The notes beneath the pieces were generated by a model that was not told where the DNA came from, made no database searches, and saw nothing but the letters and a program-made list of their open reading frames with translations. Below, one piece after another: positions 1-6,453 of a stretch of DNA of 10,600 nucleotides. The DNA lies in the NCBI GenBank assembly GCA_035470525.1, contig DATIQT010000001.1, positions 1 through 10,600 on the forward strand, in the 5' to 3' direction. The DNA comes from CALXSC01 sp035470525. GTDB taxonomy: Bacteria; Pseudomonadota; Alphaproteobacteria; Rickettsiales; UBA1997. The first letter of the stretch is position 1; each line of letters opens with the position of its first letter. The translations under genes were made by a program, and so were the position numbers.

Positions 1-2
1 CT

Positions 3-44
3 AAACTCAGAATATTAGAAAAACAGAAATCTCATAAGAAATAG
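3..44 (+). CDS. possible 3' end of an upstream gene (partial)
   Basis: The third reading frame is open from the left edge and ends at TAG (42-44), reading KLRILEKQKSHKK. A lysine-rich tail ending 32 bases before the methyltransferase start would suit the tight same-strand packing seen downstream. Only 13 codons are visible and no family can be recognised, so this may be a chance reading frame. If real, it would be the only gene here that ends in TAG. Confidence 0.2.
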   Translation, partial: KLRILEKQKSHKK

Positions 45-76
45 TATAAAACCAATTAAACCAACTAAAACCCATC

Positions 77-1429
77 ATGAAAATTGAAACCAAAAAACTC
101 ACAGATCTCATACCATCAGAATACAATCCAAGAAAGGCAAGTAAACAACAAGAAAAAGCCCTCTCAGAAAGTCTTCAAAAATATGGCTGTGTAGAACCAA
201 TAATAGTAAATGAGAATCCAGACAGACAGAATATTATTATTGGTGGTCACTTCAGAGTACGAGAATTAATCAAACTACACATTGAAGAAGTAGAATGTGT
301 AATAGTAAACCTCAATCTTGAACAAGAAAGAGAATTAAACATAAGACTAAACTCTAATACTGGAGAATGGAACTTTGATTTATTGCTTTCAAACTTTAAT
401 ATAAGTGATTTAGAATCGTGGGGATTTAATAATGAACAGCTTGATAAGTTAGAGTTTAAAACTGAGGAGAATAAAGTTGATGAAATGGTTGATGATAGCG
501 ATACATTACCAGACATACCCAAACAACCAAAAACTAAACTTAGAGATATCTTCATATTAAGTAGTAATGGTAATAATCACAGATTAATGTGTGGAGACAC
601 TACAGACTCAGAATCAGTAAAAAGATTAATGAGTAGCGATAATGATAAAAACTACAAACAAGCAGACTTAGTCATCACCGATCCACCCTACAATGTAGCC
701 TATGATAAAAGTAAAAACTTTGATAAAATCTTAAATGATGAAATGTCTAAAGAAGACTTTTACGACTTTCTATTCAAAGTCTTCAAAAACTATAATGATA
801 TAGTTCTAAAAGATGGAGGTGCTATTTATGTCTTCCATAGCGACAGCGAAAGGATAAACTTCACCAAGTCATTCATAGATACAGACTTCTACTTCAGTCA
901 AACTATAATATGGGTAAAAAATCACTTTGTAATGGGAAGACAGGATTATCAAAATAAACATGAGCCAATCCTCTATGGCTGGAAGAAAGGCAATGGTCAT
1001 TACTTCATAGATACTAGAACAAACAGTTCTGTATTTGAAGATGAGGTTGATTTAACAAAACTAAAGAAAGATGAATTACTTAAAATGCTACAAGATATAC
1101 TTCAAATAGATAATACTGACACAAAAAATACTAACAAGCCCACAACAGTAATTCATTGTGATAAACCAAACAAAAGTGATTTACACCCAACAATGAAACC
1201 TATCAAACTAATAGGCAAACTCATAATAAACAGTAGTAAAAGAAAAGACCTTATAGTAGACCTATTTGGCGGTAGCGGTTCAACACTGATTGCAAGTGAA
1301 CAATTAGACAGACAATGTTATATGATGGAACTAGACCCACATTATTGTGATGTTATAATTGAAAGGTGGCAGAATTTAACAAAGCAAGAGGCTGTTAGAT
1401 CAGACGGAGTTAAATACAATGATTTATAA
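77..1429 (+). CDS. ParB-like domain / beta-class DNA methyltransferase fusion
   Basis: This 450-residue protein probably methylates an amino group of adenine (N6) or cytosine (N4) in DNA, using S-adenosylmethionine. Residues 1-100 form a ParB/Srx-like domain with IPSEYNPR near residue 12 and the ParB-box-like GGHFRVREL at 56-64. The catalytic motif IV, TDPPY, is at 201-205. A target-recognition region with an EPILYGW segment (296-302) follows. Motif X (HPTMKP, 370-375) and the SAM-binding motif I (FGGSGST, 397-403) come after it. The order IV-X-I is that of the beta class. ParB-methyltransferase fusions are common in phages and prophages, often close to terminase genes, where they may protect phage DNA from host restriction. 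Which base is methylated and the recognition site cannot be read from the sequence. No Shine-Dalgarno is visible; the start follows an A/C-rich leader. Confidence 0.9.
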   Translation: MKIETKKLTDLIPSEYNPRKASKQQEKALSESLQKYGCVEPIIVNENPDRQNIIIGGHFRVRELIKLHIEEVECVIVNLNLEQERELNIRLNSNTGEWNFDLLLSNFNISDLESWGFNNEQLDKLEFKTEENKVDEMVDDSDTLPDIPKQPKTKLRDIFILSSNGNNHRLMCGDTTDSESVKRLMSSDNDKNYKQADLVITDPPYNVAYDKSKNFDKILNDEMSKEDFYDFLFKVFKNYNDIVLKDGGAIYVFHSDSERINFTKSFIDTDFYFSQTIIWVKNHFVMGRQDYQNKHEPILYGWKKGNGHYFIDTRTNSSVFEDEVDLTKLKKDELLKMLQDILQIDNTDTKNTNKPTTVIHCDKPNKSDLHPTMKPIKLIGKLIINSSKRKDLIVDLFGGSGSTLIASEQLDRQCYMMELDPHYCDVIIERWQNLTKQEAVRSDGVKYNDL

Positions 1430-1504
1430 ACTTATTTATAATCCATTAAAATCACTATGAACAACAAAAAACCCAACCAAAGTATAAAAAATATGACATA
1501 GAAT

Positions 1505-1789
1505 ATGGTTAATAAAAAAAATCTCAGAAAACTAAGCACGAGCGAAGCACGAGAAATTGGTAAAAAAGGCGGAGTTAAATCTGGAGAGAAACGAAAAGAA
1601 CAAAAGAAATTTAGAGAAATATTTGAAATGCTACTAAACAAGCAATCAACAAATGATAAAGGCGAAACAGCAACAATAAAAGAGGTTATTGCAATTAACA
1701 CTGTAGCAAAAGCAGTAAAGGGAGATCTTAAAGCTGTTAATCTAATCAAAGACTTTTTAGAAGAGAATAAGAAAAATGATAAAGATTAA
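1505..1789 (+). CDS. small basic phage protein with KKGG motif
   Basis: This is a 94-residue, highly charged protein. Its N-terminal part contains LSTSEAREIGKKGGVKSGEKR (residues about 10-30), a pattern seen in small phage proteins encoded near terminase genes, many annotated only as hypothetical. The middle (KKFREIFEMLL) and the C-terminal part (INTVAKAVKGDLKAVNLIKDFLEEN) look helical, and the GDLKAVNLIKD block is typical of that group. The basic N-terminus suggests nucleic-acid binding, but this is inference. An in-frame ATG at 1457 is cut off by TAG at 1499-1501, so ATG 1505 is the first usable start. No clear ribosome-binding site is seen. The next gene starts five bases after the stop, so the two are probably co-translated. 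Confidence 0.7.
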   Translation: MVNKKNLRKLSTSEAREIGKKGGVKSGEKRKEQKKFREIFEMLLNKQSTNDKGETATIKEVIAINTVAKAVKGDLKAVNLIKDFLEENKKNDKD

Positions 1790-1794
1790 AAGAT

Positions 1795-2586
1795 ATGCAA
1801 ATAAACACAAACCAACTCAAACAATTCGGAAATAACCTCATCAGAATAAAAACCATCTCCTTCCCAGAGATTATGAATAGAGTTCTAAACACCACAGCAT
1901 TCAACATAAACAACAAACTAAAAAAAGAAACAATAAAAAATAAATTCATAAAGAGAAATAACTTCGCACCAATGAGTATACGATATACTAAAGCAATTGG
2001 TTATGATATGAATAGTATGAATGCTATGGTAGGACAGCTCACAAATGCAGGTAATAATAATACAAAGACAATCCTTGAAGAAAATGAACTTGGAACATCA
2101 GTAAATGCAAAAACAAAGCACACTACATTAGGACTTAAAACAATAAGAACTGGAAACACATTTAATAAAACAATAAAAAAAGAGAATAGAATAGCCAATT
2201 TGAAACCTGCTCCAGCAAGCCACATATTAAGGACATTTAGATTTAACACAGATCAAGAAACATTAGAACTAAGCAGAATAGCAATGCTTATAGCACATAG
2301 TAGAATAAAGACACTAGGTAATAAGCCAGTCATAGCACACACAAAACAGAATAAAGTAGGAATATATAGAATAATAAAACAAGGGGATAATAAAGAAGAC
2401 AATCAAGTACAAATAACAAAGTTATATTCATTCAACAATAAAAGCACACACATAAAAAAGACAGAGTGGCTAAGACCAACATATGAGAGTGAATTAAAAG
2501 ATATGAATAAGATTTATACAAAAGTAGCACAGAATGTAATTAATGCTAATGCAAGAGCATTCAGTATAAAGATAAGAAACTATTAA
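1795..2586 (+). CDS. 263-residue basic phage protein, possibly minor tail/virion (gpZ-like)
   Basis: I do not recognise this protein firmly. It is soluble-looking, rich in Asn, Lys and Thr, without signal peptide, membrane segment or cysteine motif. The N-terminus (NQLKQFGNNLIRI, then NTTAFNINNKLKKETI at about 32-47 and a basic FIKRNNFAP) resembles the start of lambda minor tail protein Z and of similar proteins, in which a short helix is followed by an 'A..IN' segment and a basic stretch. The C-terminal part (IKKTEWLRPTYE, then a helical NKIYTKVAQNVINANARAF) is also of a type seen in tail-assembly proteins. If so, it is a structural gene upstream of the terminases, so at the right end of a cos-cut genome. 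It starts five bases after the previous stop and is followed by a long non-coding gap. Confidence 0.55.
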   Translation: MQINTNQLKQFGNNLIRIKTISFPEIMNRVLNTTAFNINNKLKKETIKNKFIKRNNFAPMSIRYTKAIGYDMNSMNAMVGQLTNAGNNNTKTILEENELGTSVNAKTKHTTLGLKTIRTGNTFNKTIKKENRIANLKPAPASHILRTFRFNTDQETLELSRIAMLIAHSRIKTLGNKPVIAHTKQNKVGIYRIIKQGDNKEDNQVQITKLYSFNNKSTHIKKTEWLRPTYESELKDMNKIYTKVAQNVINANARAFSIKIRNY

Positions 2587-2701
2587 TAAAACAAACAACA
2601 AAAAAGATAAATAAAAACAAATAAATAAAACAACAAACAAAGCAAACAACATGACTAACACACCACACCGACCAGCACTACACAATACACACACCACAGC
2701 A
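2587..2701 (+). other. A/C-rich, G- and T-poor untranslated spacer
   Basis: This is the left third of the gap between the 263-residue protein and the small terminase. It consists almost wholly of A and C (runs such as ACAACAAACAAAG), with no plausible gene, hairpin or tRNA. A short frame opens at ATG 2651 but runs straight into the GC-richer island and is discussed under rejected items. The base composition matches the leaders in front of several genes here, so it would be single-stranded and unstructured as RNA. Confidence 0.5.
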
Positions 2702-2794
2702 CATCAAAGGTACTGTGCGACATTCAAATGCCTTGCGGTTAAATTTGGCGACCGCCCCAGTCATGCACTCCCCAAGTTATTTTTCAAGGAATAG
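2702..2794 (+). other. candidate cos nicking region (cosN-like island)
   Basis: About 90 bases stand out as much richer in G and C than everything around them. Within them a partial dyad, GCGGT (2735-2739) and ACCGC (2751-2755), spans 21 bases. It overlaps the heptamer GGCGACC (2747-2753), which also occurs in the lambda cohesive end GGGCGGCGACCT. The heptamer starts 185 bases before the small-terminase ATG; from memory the same heptamer lies 186 bases before lambda Nu1. Lambda cosN is likewise partly symmetric and is cut with a 12-base stagger by gpA. Position next to lambda-type terminase genes, composition, dyad and heptamer all point to a cos site. A seven-base match alone would be weak. 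Confidence 0.5.
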
Positions 2795-2853
2795 ATAGGC
2801 AGACATTGAAAATACAACAACGGAAGCTACTAAAACAAAGATGATAAAATAAT

Positions 2854-2923
2854 AAAGAAATAGCCAAAGGGATAGTCAAAGGAATAATAAAGGAATAGCG
2901 AAGAGATAATGAAAGGAATAATC
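2854..2923 (+). repeat. six degenerate 11-12 base direct repeats, candidate terminase-binding (cosB-like) sites
   Basis: Consecutive units begin at 2854 (AAAGAAATAGCC), 2866 (AAAGGGATAGTC), 2878 (AAAGGAATAAT), 2889 (AAAGGAATAGCG), 2901 (AAGAGATAATG) and 2912 (AAAGGAATAATC). The consensus is roughly AAAGGAATARYV. They fill the space between the candidate cosN and the small-terminase start, where lambda has its gpNu1-binding R sites. The lambda R core, as I remember it, contains GAAAGGAAAC on one strand, so the AAAGGAA core is shared. The spacing near one helical turn would suit side-by-side binding by a winged-helix protein. The last unit is 14 bases from the ATG, somewhat far for a ribosome-binding site. 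Confidence 0.55.
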
Positions 2924-2931
2924 AATGAAAC

Positions 2932-3588
2932 ATGATAAAACAAAAAACAAAACTTTTAAAAAGAGAATTTGCAGATTTACTTGGTTGCTTGCCAATAGTA
3001 GTAAGTAGATTAATTAAGAAAGGCGAAGTAAAAGTTGATGTAAATGGTAGAATAGATATTGCGAGTCCAGAGATACAACAATACATCAAAGACAAAAGAC
3101 TTGAGATTCAGCAACATAAAGACAGAATTACAAAAAGAGAATTAAAAATTGAAAAAGAAAAACAATCAGAATCAAAAACCGAAACAAAAAATAAAAAAAC
3201 AATTTCAAAAGCCAATAAACCAACTACTAAAAATGAATCAAACAAATCATCAAAAGACAATCCCAACTTCAGCACCATAGAATATGAAACCAAGCGACAT
3301 AAACTAGACAGTGAAAAATACAAAGCTGAACTTCTTGAAATGGAAGTTCGCCAAAGAAAGCGAGATCTTATCAACACAGAATTACTAAACAGAATAATAA
3401 GTAAAACAATAGGTAATTTAGCTAAAAACATTGTAGAGATTCCAATAAACATAGTTGATGAATTAATAGATATAACAAAGACCGAAGATGAACCAAAGCC
3501 ATTAATCATAAACCTCATAACGAAGTCACTTCAAAAAGAGATAGAAGCAACAGTAAATAAAGCAGAAAAAGAATTTCTAAAACTATGA
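2932..3588 (+). CDS. terminase small subunit, Nu1-like
   Basis: This 218-residue protein would be the DNA-recognition subunit of the packaging motor. Residues about 7-45 (KLLKREFADLLGC, then VVSRLIKKGEV and a hairpin ending NGRIDI) form a helix-turn-helix/winged-helix of the Nu1/excisionase type. A lysine-rich, low-complexity linker covers about 58-115. A helical segment typical of Nu1-like proteins follows (HKLDSEKYKAELLEMEVRQR, about 123-142), ending in DLINTELL. The C-terminal helices would contact the large subunit. Lambda Nu1 is 181 residues; the extra length is mostly the linker. The stop codon overlaps the next start (ATGA, 3585-3588), so the two subunits are probably translationally coupled. 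The repeats just upstream are its likely binding sites (inference). Confidence 0.8.
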   Translation: MIKQKTKLLKREFADLLGCLPIVVSRLIKKGEVKVDVNGRIDIASPEIQQYIKDKRLEIQQHKDRITKRELKIEKEKQSESKTETKNKKTISKANKPTTKNESNKSSKDNPNFSTIEYETKRHKLDSEKYKAELLEMEVRQRKRDLINTELLNRIISKTIGNLAKNIVEIPINIVDELIDITKTEDEPKPLIINLITKSLQKEIEATVNKAEKEFLKL

Positions 3589-5609
3589 AACAACAAAAAC
3601 AACAATCAGAAAAAACAAACCAACAAACAAAACAAGACCAAAATGAACAAGATCAAATCAAAAAAATATTTAAAACTATAAAAGCCTTTCTTCCCAAAGA
3701 CCTACTTCCAGAGGTTTCAGAATGGGCTGAGAAAAATCGTTTCATGACATCAAAGGTGTCAAATATAACTGGAAACTTCAGTTATGATAATACACCATAT
3801 GCCAGAGAAATCGCAGACTGCTTTTCAAAAAACAGCCCAATAAGAGAAATAGCAATAATGAAAGGTGTTCAATTAGGTTTTACAACAGCAATCTTTGAGA
3901 ATGTAATTGGTTACAGTATAGCACATGACCCAAGCCCAATGATGTTAGTCTCTGGAGATTTAAAACTATTAAAAGATTTTAAAAGCATAAAGATTGATAA
4001 TTTAATAGATAACAGTAACCTCAGAGACAAAATCATTGCAGAGACAGACAACAGACATAGTCGTAGAACTGGAGATACTGCAGAGCTTGTAGATTTCTTG
4101 GGAGGCTTCCTCAGAATTAGTGGTTGTCATAATGGAAATAGTCTGAGATCACTTCCAATAAAGAAACTATTTCTTGATGAACTTGATGCTTACCCAAAAA
4201 GTATTGCAGGCGAAGGCAGCCCAATAGACCTCGCAGTAAAAAGAACAGAAAGTTATAGCAGAACAAGGAAGATAGGTTACATATCAACTCCACTTTTATC
4301 TTGTAGTTCAAACATAAAAGAATTTTATGAGAAAGGCGACCAAAGAAAGTTTTATGTTCCTTGTCCTTTCTGCCATCAGAAACAAGAATTGATATTTTAT
4401 AGTAGTGATGGAGGTTTATATGATGACAGCAAAGCTACAGAAATTGATAAAAATGAAACAAATAATACTAAAGAAAATAGAACAAACAATAACTCAAACA
4501 ATAGTATAAACATTAAAACCAAACCATATGGTTTAATCTTCAATTCTGAAGAGTGTAAAAATGGAAACTATGATTCAGTAGTTTACAGGTGTAAACATTG
4601 TGGAGCAGACCTAAAGGACTATCACAAGAAAAAGATGTTGCTTCAAGGCGAATGGATACCAAGTACTAAAGCAAAGAAACCTCATTATAGAAGCTACCAC
4701 CTATCAGCCTTATATTCTCTATTCAAAAGTTGGGAAGATTGTGTATCAGACTTTCTAGAAGCTGGGAGAGACCCAGTAAAGCTACAAAGCTTTTACAATT
4801 TAACTTTAGGTCTTCCGTTTGAAGAAACTATTGCAGGTGTAGAAATATATAAAGTTCGTAGACTAAGGGAAGAAAATAGAAACAACAATGTTATTCCAGA
4901 AGAGGCTTTATTCTTGGTTGGAGCATGTGATGTTCAAGATGATAGATTAGAAGTAGAAATAAAAGCATATGGAGATAGATGGAGATGTTGGGGAATAGAT
5001 CATAGAGTATTCAAAGGAAATACATCTGATCCATTTGATAATTGTTGGAAAGAACTCTTTAGAATTAAAGATGAAATTTTCCATAATGGAATGCTAGTAA
5101 AAGTAATTCTTATAGACAGTGGCGATGGAGAAAAGACAGACCTAGTATATAAATTTTGTCAAAGAGATGATGAAAGAGTATTTATTCCAGTAAAGGGAGT
5201 TAATACTACACTATTAACAAATAAGAAATTTAATCTAAAAGAACTTTATAGTTATTCTGGACTCTACCTATTAGAGATTTATGTAAGCCTATATAAAAAT
5301 CAAATAGCTAGGTTTTTAAACTCAGAATGGCGAACTAATGAATCCTATCCAGATGGATACATGACATTTGCAAAAGAATATACTGAAGAGTACTTCAGAC
5401 AGCTAACAACAGAAAGGCGAATAAAAGAGAAACTAGAAAATGGTTCAATAAACATTAAATGGGAACAACACGGAAGAAATGAAGCATTTGACTTGTGTGT
5501 ATATTGTTTGTGTGGAGCAGAGTTTTTAGTGAATGAGTTAGTAAAGAATGGACAGTTTGAAAATAGTAGAGAGGTGTTTGAATACCTAAAACAAGAAAAA
5601 AAGAAATAA
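3585..5609 (+). CDS. terminase large subunit, GpA family
   Basis: This 674-residue protein is the ATP-driven DNA translocase and cos endonuclease. After a Gln/Lys-rich head (1-30), the ATPase begins with SEWAEKNRFM. Its variant Walker A is KGVQLGFTT (93-101), with the lysine at the start as in lambda gpA (KSARVGYSK). Walker B is LFLDELDA (195-202), followed by GEGSPIDLAVKR, a family hallmark. Cysteine pairs CPFC (260-263) and CKHC (336-339) form the zinc-knuckle seen in many GpA proteins. Nuclease-domain acidic residues are D449 (CDVQ), D511 (LIDSGDG) and D636 (NEAFDL). Length is close to lambda gpA (641 residues). A Glu/Asn/Lys-rich insert at about 282-312 separates the cysteine pairs. The reading frame is intact, unlike the portal and capsid genes. 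Confidence 0.95.
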   Translation: MKQQKQQSEKTNQQTKQDQNEQDQIKKIFKTIKAFLPKDLLPEVSEWAEKNRFMTSKVSNITGNFSYDNTPYAREIADCFSKNSPIREIAIMKGVQLGFTTAIFENVIGYSIAHDPSPMMLVSGDLKLLKDFKSIKIDNLIDNSNLRDKIIAETDNRHSRRTGDTAELVDFLGGFLRISGCHNGNSLRSLPIKKLFLDELDAYPKSIAGEGSPIDLAVKRTESYSRTRKIGYISTPLLSCSSNIKEFYEKGDQRKFYVPCPFCHQKQELIFYSSDGGLYDDSKATEIDKNETNNTKENRTNNNSNNSINIKTKPYGLIFNSEECKNGNYDSVVYRCKHCGADLKDYHKKKMLLQGEWIPSTKAKKPHYRSYHLSALYSLFKSWEDCVSDFLEAGRDPVKLQSFYNLTLGLPFEETIAGVEIYKVRRLREENRNNNVIPEEALFLVGACDVQDDRLEVEIKAYGDRWRCWGIDHRVFKGNTSDPFDNCWKELFRIKDEIFHNGMLVKVILIDSGDGEKTDLVYKFCQRDDERVFIPVKGVNTTLLTNKKFNLKELYSYSGLYLLEIYVSLYKNQIARFLNSEWRTNESYPDGYMTFAKEYTEEYFRQLTTERRIKEKLENGSINIKWEQHGRNEAFDLCVYCLCGAEFLVNELVKNGQFENSREVFEYLKQEKKK

Positions 5610-5642
5610 AACCAACAACAAAAAACAAAATAAAAAAACTAA

Positions 5643-5879
5643 ATGAACAGCATAGAAATCAAAATCATCCTAGATAATCTTCGTAATTCCATGATTGAAG
5701 CCAGTAAAAACAATGGAGTTGCAGAATACAGTTTAAACACAGGTCAAACAGTAACAAGAGTTGTTTATAGTACTGAACAATTATTGAAACAGATTCAATA
5801 CTGGGAACGAAAGTACAATGAAGCACTCCAATATGAAAACCGAACTAATGTCCTAATAATACGAGATGAAAATGTTTAA
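5643..5879 (+). CDS. head-tail joining protein, gpW-like
   Basis: This 78-residue protein probably helps close the filled head before tail attachment. The pattern fits gpW (68 residues in lambda): a first helix (EIKIILDNLRNSMIEA), a short strand pair with an NTGQTVTRVVY segment, and a second helix (TEQLLKQIQYWERKYNEAL) before a variable tail. Sequence likeness is modest; the main support is its place between large terminase and portal, exactly where lambda carries W. Its last codons overlap the portal start at 5866. No Shine-Dalgarno is visible; the leader (5610-5642) is nearly all A and C. A different small head-completion protein with the same layout remains possible. Confidence 0.7.
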   Translation: MNSIEIKIILDNLRNSMIEASKNNGVAEYSLNTGQTVTRVVYSTEQLLKQIQYWERKYNEALQYENRTNVLIIRDENV

Positions 5880-6453
5880 ATTTTTTAAATCAAAACCTAT
5901 TGCAAAAGAAACTATTACCCAACCAATAGCTAGCACAGAAAAACTAGAAGAGAATATAGTTCCAACAAATAACATCCAAACTTCAACATTAAACACTCAA
6001 CAACAGAATCTTCCACCTCAACCCACCGCCCTCAATTATGGTGGTTACGGATACATTAATTTTGATGGTCAAAAAAACTTTAGAACTCTTGGTCTACCAT
6101 TGATGTATGATATAGACTACTACGGTATGGCAAATCGTGCTTGGAACTTATACCTAACAACAGACATAACAAAGATAGTAATAGATAGGCTTACTCAATT
6201 TGCTGTAGGCGATGGATTAAAACTTCAGTATGAACCAGATAAAACAATTCTTAAAAAGAAATATAACATAAACATAGATACAGACTTCACAAAATATGTT
6301 GAAAGTATTTGGGGTATTTATTGCAATTCAAAATATGTTTCAAATAACAATCAAAATGATATTCATACAATAGCAATCACAGTAATGATTAATACTTTAC
6401 TCTGTGGAGATAAGAAGAGTAAAAGATGGTATAGTAAAATTACAAGTAATTGA
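5866..6453 (+). CDS. portal protein, lambda gpB family: N-terminal part, frameshifted
   Basis: These 195 residues are the start of the ring-forming portal through which DNA enters the head. After a variable Gln/Pro-rich head (about 15-55), the family core appears: MANRAWNLYLTTDITKIVIDRL (88-109), then the signature AVGDGLKLQ (113-121). A segment ending LLCGD follows, matching the 'l..Gd' block that precedes the beta-rich region. The frame then goes astray: KKSKRWYSKITSN is unlike portals and ends at TGA (6451-6453). The expected continuation lies one base to the right in the next frame. ATG 5866 and ATG 5872 are both possible starts. The start overlaps the gpW-like gene. Unless the shift is recoded or an error, no full portal would be made. 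Confidence 0.85.
   Translation: MKMFKFFKSKPIAKETITQPIASTEKLEENIVPTNNIQTSTLNTQQQNLPPQPTALNYGGYGYINFDGQKNFRTLGLPLMYDIDYYGMANRAWNLYLTTDITKIVIDRLTQFAVGDGLKLQYEPDKTILKKKYNINIDTDFTKYVESIWGIYCNSKYVSNNNQNDIHTIAITVMINTLLCGDKKSKRWYSKITSN

Noticed and set aside
1424..1441. Seven-base AT hairpin TTATAAA/TTTATAA at the methyltransferase stop
   Set aside because: It is short, wholly A/T and not followed by a T run, so it cannot be supported as a terminator.
1457..1501. In-frame short ORF ending TAG three bases before ATG 1505, suggesting amber readthrough or recoding
   Set aside because: No recognised gene is interrupted by TAG, and the 14-residue stretch looks like leader sequence. Gene ends use TAA or TGA, which with so few genes does not show TAG reassignment.
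2651..2794. A 47-codon frame from ATG to TAG in the terminase-upstream gap, ending PSHALPKLFFKE
   Set aside because: It has no ribosome-binding site. Its first 18 codons are just the A/C-rich spacer and the rest is the GC-richer island. The composition is better explained by the candidate cos site, and no family is recognised.
6404..6406. GTG as an authentic start of a separate downstream portal gene
   Set aside because: There is no ribosome-binding site, and the sequence begins in the middle of a conserved portal region whose missing front half lies directly upstream.
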